Below, piece after piece: positions 7,235 through 16,296 of a stretch of 64,000 nucleotides of DNA (position 1 is its first letter; each line of letters begins with the position of its first letter). Under the pieces are notes generated by a model that made no database searches, was not told the origin of the DNA, and saw nothing but the letters and a program-made list of their open reading frames with translations. Source of the DNA: Streptomyces sp. CB01373. GTDB lineage: Bacteria; Actinomycetota; Actinomycetes; Streptomycetales; Streptomycetaceae. The stretch covers positions 62,001 through 126,000 of the forward strand of contig NZ_NNBK01000007.1 in NCBI RefSeq assembly GCF_002803075.1, read 5' to 3'. The position numbers were made by a program, and so were the translations under genes.

Positions 7235-8460
7235 CCGACGACCTGCCCCGCGCCGCCGGATCCGTCCGCAGCCCGGCGACCGGAGACGACCAGGCTGTTC
7301 TCGCGACAGCGGCCAAGCTCGCCGCGGACAAGTTCGCCCCCCGCGCTGTGGAGTACGACCGCGAGGCCGTCTTCCCCGCCGAGGATTTCGACGACCTGTT
7401 CTCCAGCGGTCTCCTGGGCGCCACCGTGCCGCGGGAATACGGGGGCCTGGGCTACGGCCCCCAGCAGCGCCGCACCCTGCCCCTGTGGGAGATGACCACG
7501 ACGCTGGCCAAGGCGGATCTGTCACTGGCCCGCTGCTGGGAAGGGCACGCCAACGCACTGGTCCTGATCGACGCCCTGGCCACCCCCGAGCAGAAGCGAC
7601 GCTGGTTCGCAGGCGTGGTGGAACACGGGGAGAAATGGGCCGCCTGGAGCGGCGAGCCCCAAGCCCCGAAGCCGGGCGAGAGCCTTCGCTTCGGCACCAC
7701 ACTGGTCCCTGTCCGCAACGGCTGGGTCCTCCGTGGCAGCAAAGCGTTCGCCACCGGTGCCACCGGAGCACAGTGGGCGATCCTGCTCGTCGATCCGGAG
7801 ACACCCGGCGGAGCCCGCCAGACCACCCCGGGGGCCCGCGGGAGGCTCCTGCTGCTGGCCTGCGACCTGTCCGACCCGACCGTGACCGTGGATGCTTCCT
7901 GGTGGGACCCCGCCGGCATGCGTGCGACGGTCAGCCACGCGGTGCGCTTTCACGACACCTTCATACCGCGCGAGCATCTTGTCGGAGGTCCCGGCAGCTA
8001 CTTCGAGGGGCAGTGGCAGACCGTGTTCGTGCCCCATTACGCGGCCAGCTTCCTCGGCGGCGCCCTCGCCGCGTACGAGTACGGGCTCGCGTACCTGAAA
8101 CGACAGGGCAAGGGCGGTGACCCCTATGTGCAGCAGCGAGTGGGCAGCATGGCGGTCAACGTCGAGACCGGGCACCTCTGGCTGCGCCACGTCGCCGGCC
8201 TGTGGGACGAGGGCAGGGACGACGAGGCCCGAATCGCCGGCGCCAGAGCCTGGCACACGATCGCGCATCTGGCACAGGAAACGGTGCATCACGTCATCCA
8301 GGCCTGCGGCGCCCGCAGCCTGATCCGCCCGAGCCCCGTGGAGCGGGTCCTGCGCGACCTGACGCTGTACGAACTCCACGACAACGCCGATCACGTTCTC
8401 GCGACCGTAGGCCGTGCCGTGCTCGGCGAGCAGTACGACCTGTCCTTCCACAGACTCTGA
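7231..8460 (+). CDS. Acyl-CoA-dehydrogenase-fold flavoprotein
   Basis: The 409-residue protein covers the full ACAD fold: helical N-domain with VPREYGGLGYGP (about 70), a middle beta domain with the GSKAFATGATGAQWAILLV segment (about 170-190), and a C-terminal helical bundle. The C-terminal motif reads PVERVLRDLTLYELHDNADHVL instead of the usual RDarv..i.EGT.ei, so the canonical catalytic Glu region is absent. That pattern resembles ACAD-like flavin monooxygenases or N-oxygenases (DszC, KijD3 type) more than true acyl-CoA dehydrogenases. The ATG overlaps the 28-residue ORF stop; a GGAGG lies about 13 bases upstream inside that ORF. It is the last gene of the operon and is followed by a convergent gene. 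The substrate is unknown. Confidence 0.85.
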   Translation: MTDDLPRAAGSVRSPATGDDQAVLATAAKLAADKFAPRAVEYDREAVFPAEDFDDLFSSGLLGATVPREYGGLGYGPQQRRTLPLWEMTTTLAKADLSLARCWEGHANALVLIDALATPEQKRRWFAGVVEHGEKWAAWSGEPQAPKPGESLRFGTTLVPVRNGWVLRGSKAFATGATGAQWAILLVDPETPGGARQTTPGARGRLLLLACDLSDPTVTVDASWWDPAGMRATVSHAVRFHDTFIPREHLVGGPGSYFEGQWQTVFVPHYAASFLGGALAAYEYGLAYLKRQGKGGDPYVQQRVGSMAVNVETGHLWLRHVAGLWDEGRDDEARIAGARAWHTIAHLAQETVHHVIQACGARSLIRPSPVERVLRDLTLYELHDNADHVLATVGRAVLGEQYDLSFHRL

Positions 8461-8464
8461 GTGA

Positions 8465-8498
8465 GGCAGCGCTCCATGGAGTGAGCGGTATCGCTGCC
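8465..8498. terminator. Candidate bidirectional terminator hairpin
   Basis: GGCAGCG and CGCTGCC form 7-base arms around a loop that itself contains the palindrome CTCCATGGAG. The hairpin lies between the convergent flavoprotein and RNA-repair genes. There is no clear T-run. Confidence 0.4.
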
Positions 8499-8557
8499 CG
8501 GAATTTCCCGGCCCCGGCAGGAGTCAGAACCGCGCTCTGCCCCAACCGGGCATGGCC

Positions 8558-9475
8558 TCACCTGTCGTTGATCGCGGAGAGCCATGCCGTGTCCTCCGGG
8601 CCCGGCGCTTCGGGGTCGAGCGCGGGCAGCCGGCGCACCTCGCCCGATCGCAGGGCGACCGTGGCCCGTGGCCGCATCGGCCCGTCCCCCCTGCGTGAGA
8701 GCAGGACGAGTTCCCAGACTGTCGCCGTCATGACGTCGAGCCGGATGGCGCAGTCGGCGGTGACCCGCCGCGGATCGCGGGTCCGGCCCAGGGACAGATG
8801 TGGGGTGAAGTCCTCGGCGGGCCCACCGCAGCGCGGGAACCGCTGCCGCAGTGCGTGGTACAGGTCCGCCCATGGCGCCTTGCCGGCTGCCGCCGGGTCG
8901 AGCCACACGGTGAAGTACGCCCTGTGCCGGAAGGTGCGCACTCCGTCCAGCCGCGCGGTGAAGACGGGCGTCTCGGCCGTCGCCGCGGCGAGCAGTGGGG
9001 CAGCCCGCTCGAAGTCGGACTCCGGCACGAAACCGAAGAGCACATTGACGTGCGGCGGCCACCGGTGGATCTGCGGATCGTAGTCCTGGCGGATGTCCTG
9101 GATCGGCGGCCACAGTTCTGCGGGCGGGATCCAGGCCACCGCGGTGCGGGCCGTCGGGGACACGTCGAGGATGCCGACGGGCCCGCCCCTGCGGGACTCC
9201 GTGTCGCGGCTCGGGTCCGCTCGCGGGTCACGCACCCGGCCGGCGCCCGACGCGTCGACGCGGTCCACGCCCGTGGCCCGGTCCCAGACCACCTCGCCGT
9301 CCGCCTCGATGAAGACCACCCGGTGCCACGGGATGTCGCCCCCGGGCACGAAGGAGGACAGCGGGATGCGCTCGACGCCGTCCCCGCGCCGGCTGATCCC
9401 CAGCACGAACCGGGCCGGGTCGAACCGCGGGTCCCAGCGGACCCGGTAATAGATCTCGTCGCTGGTTCGCACCAC
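8558..9475 (-). CDS. MJ1316-type RNA-end domain fused to a 2H phosphoesterase (2'-5' RNA ligase family)
   Basis: The protein has about 305 residues. The first 80 match the MJ1316/DUF504 RNA cyclic-group-end recognition domain: [48 protein letters not shown]. Residues from about 130 on are a 2H phosphoesterase with the two H-x-(T/S/N) signatures seen as PHVNVLFGF and [10 protein letters not shown]. The family is predicted to act on 2',3'-cyclic or 2'-5' RNA ends. Two adjacent GTG codons (9475 and 9472) follow an AGGAGG; the second has the better spacing. The gene is solitary and convergent with the flavoprotein operon. Confidence 0.8.
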   Translation of the reverse strand: MVRTSDEIYYRVRWDPRFDPARFVLGISRRGDGVERIPLSSFVPGGDIPWHRVVFIEADGEVVWDRATGVDRVDASGAGRVRDPRADPSRDTESRRGGPVGILDVSPTARTAVAWIPPAELWPPIQDIRQDYDPQIHRWPPHVNVLFGFVPESDFERAAPLLAAATAETPVFTARLDGVRTFRHRAYFTVWLDPAAAGKAPWADLYHALRQRFPRCGGPAEDFTPHLSLGRTRDPRRVTADCAIRLDVMTATVWELVLLSRRGDGPMRPRATVALRSGEVRRLPALDPEAPGPEDTAWLSAINDR

Positions 9476-9770
9476 GCCTCCTCTGCCGCCATCACACCTC
9501 GTCTTCCTCCAGGGTGCCGCCCGAGGTGAGGCGGTACTCGGTGCGGCTGCTGATCGCAGGTTCGTGGCAGCCGCGATCACCACGGCGACCGCCGTGGAGT
9601 TGCGGGCGGGCACCCGGCCTCCTCGGGCCCGGTCGACGGGGGGGCAGGCGCTGCGGTGCGCGACCCACGGGCCTGGGTGAGGCCACCAGTACGTCCGCAC
9701 CTCACGCAGGTGAGCCGTCGGCGCCGAGGCGATGCGCCTCCGCGGCCACGGACCGGGTTCCGGGGCCAGT
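9476..9770. other. Gene-free stretch upstream of PadR
   Basis: No ORF here has a ribosome site and convincing codon use on either strand. The right end passes into the padR promoter described separately. Confidence 0.4.
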
Positions 9771-9799
9771 TTGACGTCCATTTGGCTAACCGCTATCTA
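9771..9799 (+). promoter_or_regulatory. Promoter of the PadR-ABC operon
   Basis: TTGACG (9771-9776), a 17-base spacer and TATCTA (9794-9799) precede the padR start by about 28 bases. No clear PadR-type ATGT/ACAT operator was seen. Confidence 0.55.
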
Positions 9800-9826
9800 T
9801 TGAGGCGTCGTAGAGGAGGGTGGTCC

Positions 9827-10369
9827 GTGCAGGACGTGGTGCTGGCGCTGCTGGTCAAGGAGCCATCGCACGGGTACGACCTGCGCAGGCGGTTGGCTGC
9901 GGCGCTCGGACCGCTGGGAGAGACGCTGAACGCGGGTCAGATCTATGTGACGCTCACCCGGCTCGAAAAGGCCGGGCTGGTCGTCCAGGAGCGTGAGGAC
10001 ACGCCGGTGCGCGGCCCACGGCGCAAGGTGTACGCGCTGACCGCGGCCGGGCAGGGGCGGGTGGCCGCGTGGATGGCCGAGAGCGCCGGGCCCAAAACGG
10101 ATGTGACGGAGTTCCACCTGAAGCTGGTGGCCGCCGCCGAGTCGGGTCTGGCCGATCCGCTCGCGCTCGTGGGCGCACGGCGGCAGGAGCTCATGCGCAG
10201 CCTCGCCGAGGCCCAGCGCGCCTCACTCGTACACGACACGGACTCGGAGGCCGGGCTGCTTCTGGAGGGCGTCGCGCTCCGGCTTCAGGCCGATCTGCAC
10301 TGGCTGGAGGCGTGCGGGCGGACCTGGTCCGCCCGCGCCCTCCGTGGGGAAGGCGGAGGAATCGGATGA
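9827..10369 (+). CDS. PadR-family transcriptional regulator
   Basis: The 180-residue protein begins directly with the winged helix: DVVLALLVKEPSHGYDLRRRL, then GQIYVTLTRLEKAGLV and the wing GPRRKVYALTAAGQ. The C-terminal half (about 90-180) is the helical dimerisation domain. The GTG start follows GAGGAGGG by 7 bases. The gene overlaps the ABC ATPase gene by ATGA, so the regulator and the transporter form one transcript. PadR proteins commonly repress such exporters until a ligand binds, which is the likely arrangement here. Confidence 0.9.
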   Translation: MQDVVLALLVKEPSHGYDLRRRLAAALGPLGETLNAGQIYVTLTRLEKAGLVVQEREDTPVRGPRRKVYALTAAGQGRVAAWMAESAGPKTDVTEFHLKLVAAAESGLADPLALVGARRQELMRSLAEAQRASLVHDTDSEAGLLLEGVALRLQADLHWLEACGRTWSARALRGEGGGIG

Positions 10370-11139
10370 CGAGAGACGTGTGGGACCGCGCACCTGGCGA
10401 CGCGTCCGCATCGGTACTGCGAGCGGTCGGCCTGACGCGCGTGTACGGGGAGGACGAGAGTCTGGTGTGGGCCGTCGACGGGGTCGACCTCGATGTCCCC
10501 GCCGGGCAGACGCTTGCCGTGACGGGGCCCAGCGGCTGCGGCAAGTCGACGCTGCTGCAGCTCCTCGGTGGTCTTGACCGGCCCACCGAGGGCGAGGTGT
10601 GGCTCGGCGGTCGGCGCATCGACAACCTCGGCGAACGGGAGCTGGCCCGGCTGCGGCGCCGCGCTGTGGGATTCGTCTTCCAGGCCTACCACCTGATGCA
10701 CGAGCTGACCGCGGCGCAGAACGTCGAGCTGCCCGCGCTGCTCGCCGGGGCCTCTCCGCGCACCGCCCGCATCCGTGCCGCCGAACTGCTCCACCAGGTC
10801 GGACTCTCCGAACGCGCCCGGCATCTGCCCTCCGAGCTCTCCGGCGGGCAGCGGCAGCGGGTCGCCATCGCCCGCGCCCTGGTCAACAACCCGCTGGTGG
10901 TTCTCGCGGACGAGCCCACCGGCAACCTCGACAGCGCCGCCACCCAGGACATCCTCCGGCTCTTCGACGAGCTGCGTGCCGCCGGCCAGACCCTGGTCAT
11001 GGTCACCCACGACGAGCGGGTCGCCGCCACGGCGGACCGCATCGTCTCCTTGCGCGACGGGACGTTGGCCGACGACACCCGCCTGGACGGCGCCGGCTGC
11101 AGCACAGGGCTCGGCGCCCTGCTGAGCTGGGAGGACTGA
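10366..11139 (+). CDS. ABC transporter ATPase (MacB/LolD type)
   Basis: The 257-residue nucleotide-binding protein has Walker [10 protein letters not shown] at 54-62, a Q-loop in [13 protein letters not shown], signature LSGGQRQR, Walker [14 protein letters not shown] and the H-loop VMVTHDE. The VFQ.Y.LM..LTA..N signature is typical of ATPases that pair with FtsX-like permeases. The ATG overlaps the padR stop. Its permease begins two bases after its own stop. Confidence 0.95.
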   Translation: MTRDVWDRAPGDASASVLRAVGLTRVYGEDESLVWAVDGVDLDVPAGQTLAVTGPSGCGKSTLLQLLGGLDRPTEGEVWLGGRRIDNLGERELARLRRRAVGFVFQAYHLMHELTAAQNVELPALLAGASPRTARIRAAELLHQVGLSERARHLPSELSGGQRQRVAIARALVNNPLVVLADEPTGNLDSAATQDILRLFDELRAAGQTLVMVTHDERVAATADRIVSLRDGTLADDTRLDGAGCSTGLGALLSWED

Positions 11140-11141
11140 CC

Positions 11142-12917
11142 GTGGGACACCTGCTGTTGATGTGGCGTCTGAGCCTGCACGACCTGCGCCGCCGTCCCGG
11201 CGAGGCCCTCATGTTCCTGCTCGCCGTCACCATCGCCACCGCCAGCCTGACCCTCGGGCTGGCGACCAGCAACGCCGTGGCCACCGGGTACGCGAAGACG
11301 CGCGCGGCCACCGCCGGCCCCGACATCATCGCCATTACGACGGCCACGGACCCGTCCGGCCTGGCCGCGAGCCTCGCAGACGCGCCCGGTGTGGCCGCGC
11401 AGGCCGACCCGGTCTTCGCGTTCGACACCAGCGTCCGGGCGCACGGCCATACCGCGCACTCCTCGGTCGAGGGGCGCGACAGCTCACCGTCCGCCGTGGA
11501 CCGTCCGCTGGTGACCTCCGGTACCTGGGTGCGTCCTGGGGGCGCGGTGGTCGAGCGCGGCTTCGCGCAGTCGCTCGGCGTGCACGCCGGCGACCGCGTC
11601 ACCATCAGCGGGCGCAGCTATCCGGTCGTCGGGGTCGCGATCAGCGCGGCCACCCCGGTGTATCCGTGGAGTGACTGGGCCCAGGGGCCCGGGCCGTCCG
11701 ACTACGGCGGCAGGATCTGGCTCACCACAGCTGACGCCCACGCGGCAGCCGGCGACACCCCCGGTGTCCATGTGATCCATCTGAAGCTGACCGACCCCGT
11801 CGCGTCCCTCCGATGGCTCGAGACCGTGTTCTCCTCCGACCGCACGGGCGACTCCTGGGTCAACACCCACACCTGGCAGGACGTCCTCCGAACAAATACG
11901 AACATGATCGAGGGCACCCAGCCTGCCCTGGTCATCGGCGGCTGGCTGCTCGCCGTCGCCGCGATCGTCACCCTCGGCGCGCTCGCCACCGCACGTGCCG
12001 TCCGCGACAACCGGCGTGCCGCACTGCTCAAGGCTGTCGGCGCCGGCCCCGGCACCGTCACCGCCCTACTGCTGGCGCAGTACCTGCTGCTGACCTTCCT
12101 GGCCACGGCGCTCGGACTGACCGCCGGGACCCTGTCCGCACCCCGCCTGGTCGATCCCAGTGCCGGGCTGCTCGACACCGTCAGCCCTCCGGACTCCGGC
12201 ACCGTCTTCGCCGCGGTCCTCCTCGCCAGCATGGTCGCCGTGACCGGTGCGCTCGGCCCCGCCCTGCGCGCCGCCCGCACCAGCACCGTCCACGCCCTGG
12301 CCGACCCCGCTCACATGCTCACGCACCACCCGCGCCTGAACGCCGTGACGGCGTACCTGCCCACCTCGTTCCTGCTCGGCATCCGGCTGCTCGCCCGCCG
12401 GCCCGGCCGCGCGGCGCTGGCATCCGCCGCCCTGGCCGCCACCACCATCATGGTCACCGCGCTGCTCACCTGGCGCACCGAACTCGACGCGGCCCCCGAC
12501 TTCAAGCGGTTCGGCCCCATCGAAGTGCGGAGCGACCAGACCGGCCAGGTGCTGCTCGCCGTCACGCTCGCGATGGTGGCGCTGTCCACGCTGAACACCG
12601 TGCTCCTCGGCTGGAGCACCGCCGTACAGGCTCGGCGCGCTCTGACCATCGCCCGTACCCTCGGCGCCACACCCGGCCAGATCGTCTCGGCGCTCTGCGT
12701 CGCGCAACTCCTGCCCGCCGTGCCCGGAGTGGCGGCGGGTGTTCCGGCGGGGCTCGGCCTGTACTGGCTCTTCGGCACGCAGGTCACGCCCCCGGGATCG
12801 TGGCTGCTGACCGCCGTACTCGTCATACTGCTCGCAGTCGGGGCGTTGACCGCCCTGCCCGCGTGGGTTCACACCCGCAGCCCCGCCGGACGCGCCCTCA
12901 ACGCCGAACCCGCCTGA
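11142..12917 (+). CDS. FtsX-like ABC permease
   Basis: The 591-residue membrane protein has an N-terminal transmembrane anchor (about 20-42), a large extracytoplasmic domain (about 45-260) like the MacB periplasmic core, three further membrane segments (about 265-395), then a second FtsX-type block near 415-590 that ends with [15 protein letters not shown]. It is the usual duplicated arrangement of actinobacterial exporters in this family. The GTG start lies two bases after the ATPase stop, so the two are translationally linked. Function is probably export of a toxic lipid or peptide, or envelope stress resistance; the ligand is not predictable. Confidence 0.9.
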   Translation: MGHLLLMWRLSLHDLRRRPGEALMFLLAVTIATASLTLGLATSNAVATGYAKTRAATAGPDIIAITTATDPSGLAASLADAPGVAAQADPVFAFDTSVRAHGHTAHSSVEGRDSSPSAVDRPLVTSGTWVRPGGAVVERGFAQSLGVHAGDRVTISGRSYPVVGVAISAATPVYPWSDWAQGPGPSDYGGRIWLTTADAHAAAGDTPGVHVIHLKLTDPVASLRWLETVFSSDRTGDSWVNTHTWQDVLRTNTNMIEGTQPALVIGGWLLAVAAIVTLGALATARAVRDNRRAALLKAVGAGPGTVTALLLAQYLLLTFLATALGLTAGTLSAPRLVDPSAGLLDTVSPPDSGTVFAAVLLASMVAVTGALGPALRAARTSTVHALADPAHMLTHHPRLNAVTAYLPTSFLLGIRLLARRPGRAALASAALAATTIMVTALLTWRTELDAAPDFKRFGPIEVRSDQTGQVLLAVTLAMVALSTLNTVLLGWSTAVQARRALTIARTLGATPGQIVSALCVAQLLPAVPGVAAGVPAGLGLYWLFGTQVTPPGSWLLTAVLVILLAVGALTALPAWVHTRSPAGRALNAEPA

Positions 12918-12920
12918 ACG

Positions 12921-12937
12921 GGCCCTTCACCAGGGCC
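12921..12937 (+). terminator. Short hairpin after the ABC operon
   Basis: GGCCCT-N5-AGGGCC follows the permease stop by three bases. There is no T-run. Confidence 0.4.
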
Positions 12938-12939
12938 GC

Positions 12940-13165
12940 CGATCAGTCCTCGCCCTCGTAGCCTCGGCGGTGTCCGGGGCATGGAAGGGGCGCAGGCCGG
13001 GGCCGCCGGCCTGGATGTCGAGCAGGTGGCGCCCCAGGAAGGTGACGTGCCGGTTCTTGAGCGGGGAGAACCGGGCGGCGGCCTTCAGCGCCGCGGCGGC
13101 GAGCTGCTGGGTGCCTGCGGCCTTGCGGATGCCGCCGCCCAGCGGGTGCGTCGGCGCGATCCCAT
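12940..13165 (-). pseudogene. Possible C-terminal gene remnant downstream of TetR
   Basis: On the minus strand, in a frame different from the TetR gene, the translation runs HGIAPTHPLGGGIRKAAG, then a stretch containing SPLKNRHVTFLGRHLLDI, to a stop at 12927. Codon use is strongly coding-like, but there is no start or ribosome site; the frame enters only through the end of the TetR gene. It looks like the 3' tail of a lost gene. I do not recognise the family. Confidence 0.35.
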
Positions 13166-13168
13166 GCT

Positions 13169-13753
13169 TCAGTCGGTGCTCGCGCTCGGCCGCGCCTGAC
13201 GGAGGCAGAGGCTGAGGCGTCGCAGGAATCCGTCGAAGGGCTCGTCCGCGGGCCAGGTCTGATACGCCGTCATGGTCGCGGCGACGGCGAGGTTCATCTG
13301 CAGCGTCGCGCTCAGAGCGTCCGACGGTGCGGCGCGGGATGCCACCCACTCCCTCAGGTCGGTGAAGAACTGCTCGCCGAAGCTCTGCGCGGACTGGGCG
13401 AACGCGGGCGACTCCGCTTTCAGGCGGCGCTGCAGCGGCATCCGCTCCCGCAAGCCCTCGCAGAACCCCGTCAGGATCGCGGTCAGTGAGTCCCAGAGCG
13501 GCTCGTCCGCCGGACGGCCGCCCAACAGGTCCTGCCACGCGAACCGCTCCTCGGGGTCCTGGTCGAGGAGCACCGCGTCCTTGCCGACGAAGTAGTTGAA
13601 GAAGGTGGCGCGCGAGACGTTCGCGGCGGCGGCGATCTGCTCGATGGTCGTGGCCTCGTAACCCTGCTCGTCGAACAGCCGCAGCGCGGCGGACTGGATC
13701 CCGCGCCAGGTCGCCAGCTTCTTGCGCTCCCGCAGATTCATGGGTTCTTTCAC
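13169..13753 (-). CDS. TetR-family regulator
   Basis: The roughly 194-residue protein has a classical N-terminal helix-turn-helix, YEATTIEQIAAAANVSRATFF followed by NYFVGKDAV, and a variable ligand-binding domain. Three starts are possible: GTG at 13762, GTG at 13753 and ATG at 13741; I chose 13753 for the GGGTGGG upstream of it. It is divergent from the SDR gene at 13875, and a TTAGAC-N2-GTCTAA palindrome lies between them. It probably represses the SDR and itself. Confidence 0.9.
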   Translation of the reverse strand: MKEPMNLRERKKLATWRGIQSAALRLFDEQGYEATTIEQIAAAANVSRATFFNYFVGKDAVLLDQDPEERFAWQDLLGGRPADEPLWDSLTAILTGFCEGLRERMPLQRRLKAESPAFAQSAQSFGEQFFTDLREWVASRAAPSDALSATLQMNLAVAATMTAYQTWPADEPFDGFLRRLSLCLRQARPSASTD

Positions 13754-13793
13754 GCGTCCCACCCTAAGGGTCGATTTCTGGATGAGTGCATTT

Positions 13794-13807
13794 TTAGACG
13801 AGTCTAA
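13794..13807. promoter_or_regulatory. TetR operator candidate, TTAGAC-GA-GTCTAA
   Basis: The palindrome has perfect 6-base arms and a 2-base spacer, in the A/T-rich gap between the divergent TetR and SDR genes. Confidence 0.65.
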
Positions 13808-13874
13808 GTTTCTGGGTTACGGTGAGAGCAGACCCCCGGGGACGGCTCCGGAGGCCTGACCGTGAGGAGAAGTC

Positions 13875-14693
13875 ATGAGCAAGGTCTGGTTCATCACTGG
13901 TACGTCCCGAGGGTTCGGCCGTGCGTTCGCCGAGTCCGCACTGAAGCGGGGCGACAAGGTCGCCGCTACCGCCCGGAAGGTGGAAGCGCTGGACGACCTG
14001 GTCGCGGCATACGGCGACGACGCTGTGCTGCCGCTGACGCTGGACGTCACCGACAAGGCGGCCGTCGCCGCCGCGGTCGCCGCCGCGCATGAGAAGTTCG
14101 GCCGGCTCGACGTCGTGGTCAACAACGCCGGCTACGGGCTGTTCGGCATGGTCGAGGAGGTCAGCGAACAGCAGCTGCGCGACCAGATGGAGACCAACCT
14201 CTTCGGCGCGTTCTGGGTCACCCAGGCTGCCCTGCCGATCATGCGCGCACAGGGCAGCGGCCACATCGTGCAGATATCGTCCGTCGGCGGCGTCGCCGCG
14301 TTCCCGTCGCTCGGCGCCTATCACGCGTCCAAGTGGGCGCTCGAAGGATTCAGCGAGGCCCTGGCCCACGAAGTCGCCGGCGCCGGGATCAAGGTGACCA
14401 TCGTCGAGCCGGGCGGCTTCAGCACCGACTGGGCCGGCTCCTCCGCCACACGCGCCACGCCGAACCCCGCCTACGACCAGGTCCGCGAGGCCATCACGGC
14501 GCGCTTCGGCGACGCCCGGTACGCCGACCCTGCCGACGCCGGTGCCGCTCTGCTGCAGATCGTCGATGCCGACACACCGCCGCTGCGCGTGTTCTTCGGC
14601 ACCGAGCCGATCGAGATCGTCGAGCCGCTGTACGCCCAGCGCCTTCAGACCTGGGCCGACTGGCAGCACGTCTCCCGCACCGCCCAGGGCTGA
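13875..14693 (+). CDS. Short-chain dehydrogenase/reductase
   Basis: The 272-residue classical SDR has the cofactor motif TGTSRGFG (residues 9-16), NNAGYG, the catalytic Ser in ISSVGG and the YHASK motif with Tyr and Lys. Arg following the glycine motif and TARK suggest NADP(H) preference. Proteins of this subgroup are often annotated as oxidoreductases acting on unknown carbonyls. The ATG follows GAGGAGAAGTC. It is divergent from and likely controlled by the adjacent TetR protein. Confidence 0.9.
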   Translation: MSKVWFITGTSRGFGRAFAESALKRGDKVAATARKVEALDDLVAAYGDDAVLPLTLDVTDKAAVAAAVAAAHEKFGRLDVVVNNAGYGLFGMVEEVSEQQLRDQMETNLFGAFWVTQAALPIMRAQGSGHIVQISSVGGVAAFPSLGAYHASKWALEGFSEALAHEVAGAGIKVTIVEPGGFSTDWAGSSATRATPNPAYDQVREAITARFGDARYADPADAGAALLQIVDADTPPLRVFFGTEPIEIVEPLYAQRLQTWADWQHVSRTAQG

Positions 14694-14981
14694 CCACGCC
14701 TCTCACCCGCCCCCGGCAAGACGGGAAGGAATCCCCCTCAAGTCCGCACAACACACCCCCAACCGTTCGGCGCCACCAGCACCAGACGGGGACGGGGTTG
14801 GAGGCGAACAGGTTAACGCCCCCCCCGCCGCCCGCGCAGGCGGAGGGTCTGCCCCGAAGTCGGACAGCAAGGTGCTCACGACAACTCCTCCTGGAGGCAA
14901 GGCAGCGGCAGGGGTGTCAGGCCGCCGTGGTCATGGGGCCTAGGTGGTGCGGGAGGCGGACGCGAGACACCCTGGCCGCGG

Positions 14982-15563
14982 TCAGCGGACGAGGTCGGGC
15001 GCTGTCGTGTCGGTGAGCCGGGGGTCGGGACTGCCGGCGGCCATGGAGAGGGCGCCCCTGACCATCCGGATGAGCTTGAGCAGGCCGCTCGGCCTGCGCC
15101 TGTCCACGCCCGCGACCAGTTGCCTGAGAACGCTCAGCTGATCAAAGTAGATCCGCTCGGTCACGAGGTTCTCGTTCTCGTCGAAGATGAAGTACGCGTT
15201 CATGCGCGTGCGATGAGTGGCGCCCGTCGGCGGGATCTTGCCGAGAGGTCCGAGATGTGTGCCCAGAAGCCAGAACTCCACGATGACGGCGTCGACGCTA
15301 TGCCGGAAGGCAATGAGCTCGTGACGTTGGTCAGGGAAGGCGACGCGCGTGTCGTCGTAGTACGCACGCACTTCGGCATCACCTTCGTGCACCTGCATCG
15401 ACGCCATGAGTTCGTAGTGGGGGTGCGGAAAGGTGGACAGGGTGGCGTCCCAGTCCTGTGCGACCTCATCACGGAAGTGGTCGAGGACAAGCTTCTCCCG
15501 GGCCCGAAGCACGGACTCGTCGGGAAGTACGAACCGGTTCACAGCAGTTACCCTTTGCCTCAT
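14982..15563 (-). CDS. SnoaL-like (NTF2-fold) protein
   Basis: The 193-residue protein reads as a SnoaL-like polyketide-cyclase/NTF2 fold: HFRDEVAQDWDATLSTFPHPHYELM, YDDTRVAFPDQRHELIAFRHSVDAVIVEF, and FDENENLVTERIYFD. Relatives are often called ester cyclases, but most have no known substrate. The C-terminal 35 residues are an extra tail. A TTGACA lies directly before the ATG, so either the transcript is leaderless or translation starts at the GTG eight codons in. The gene stands alone. Confidence 0.75.
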   Translation of the reverse strand: MRQRVTAVNRFVLPDESVLRAREKLVLDHFRDEVAQDWDATLSTFPHPHYELMASMQVHEGDAEVRAYYDDTRVAFPDQRHELIAFRHSVDAVIVEFWLLGTHLGPLGKIPPTGATHRTRMNAYFIFDENENLVTERIYFDQLSVLRQLVAGVDRRRPSGLLKLIRMVRGALSMAAGSPDPRLTDTTAPDLVR

Positions 15564-15786
15564 TTTGTCAACAGGATGAGAACGATCACGGATCGAGTCT
15601 CCACGCCCCGTCGCGATGAATCACCTTGAATCTGACGGAGGCTCAACTGCCTGAAAGGATCGAGCCGCCGACGATGGTCGAACCACTGGATCAGCGCCGC
15701 CATGCGCGGACTCCGCACGGGCGCTGCTGGAGCAGGCCGCAAAAACCCGCGGGAGCCGACAGTGACCTTCTGTCATTCTGCTTGCC

Positions 15787-16191
15787 ATGTCCGCACGAAA
15801 TCGAAGACTCCCCCGGCACCGCGCCTGGCCCCTGACCACCACCGACATCAACGGGTGTCTCGGCCCTTACATGAGCCGCGTCAAGGACCTGCAGTTCGTC
15901 ACGGGGCATGGCAGCGGGACCATCGTCCTGGGAGCACAATGGCTCGCTCCGAACCCGCGCAACTACGGCCGCGGCGTCCACCCGGACATGGTCGGCGTCT
16001 ACATAGACGTCCACCCGGTCGATGCCACTGAACGTGCTGCCACCCGCGCTGTTCTACAGGAGCATGCCCTCCCGCAACTGCACGAATGGATCACGCAGGC
16101 CATCGCCGCCGACGAGACGTGGCAGCTGACCGATCACCAGCACTACTGGCGGCTCACCGACGGCCACCTCACGCACCGCGACGAATCGTGA
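15787..16191 (+). CDS. Conserved hypothetical protein
   Basis: The 134-residue protein shows no known motif. It has a mixed alpha/beta pattern with a GHGSGTIVLGAQWLAPNP segment, a VYIDVHPV strand, and an ATRAVLQEHALPQLHEWI helix. Codon use is convincingly coding, and I have the impression of similar short proteins in other streptomycetes, but no function can be given. No clear ribosome site precedes the ATG; an internal ATG at 15874 is an alternative. It stands alone. Confidence 0.6.
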   Translation: MSARNRRLPRHRAWPLTTTDINGCLGPYMSRVKDLQFVTGHGSGTIVLGAQWLAPNPRNYGRGVHPDMVGVYIDVHPVDATERAATRAVLQEHALPQLHEWITQAIAADETWQLTDHQHYWRLTDGHLTHRDES

Positions 16192-16296
16192 ACCGAGCCC
16201 GGGCAACAACGCACACCGCTACGTCAGCGGGGTCCAAGACCAGGCCGTGGACGGTGGGGGGGTCGGTGACAAGCTCCGGTGGGCGACCAGCAGGCC

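Noticed and set aside
14694..14981. Short frames in the gap between the SDR and SnoaL-like genes.
   Set aside because: No ribosome site, biased composition from C-rich runs, and no recognisable protein; I see nothing here.
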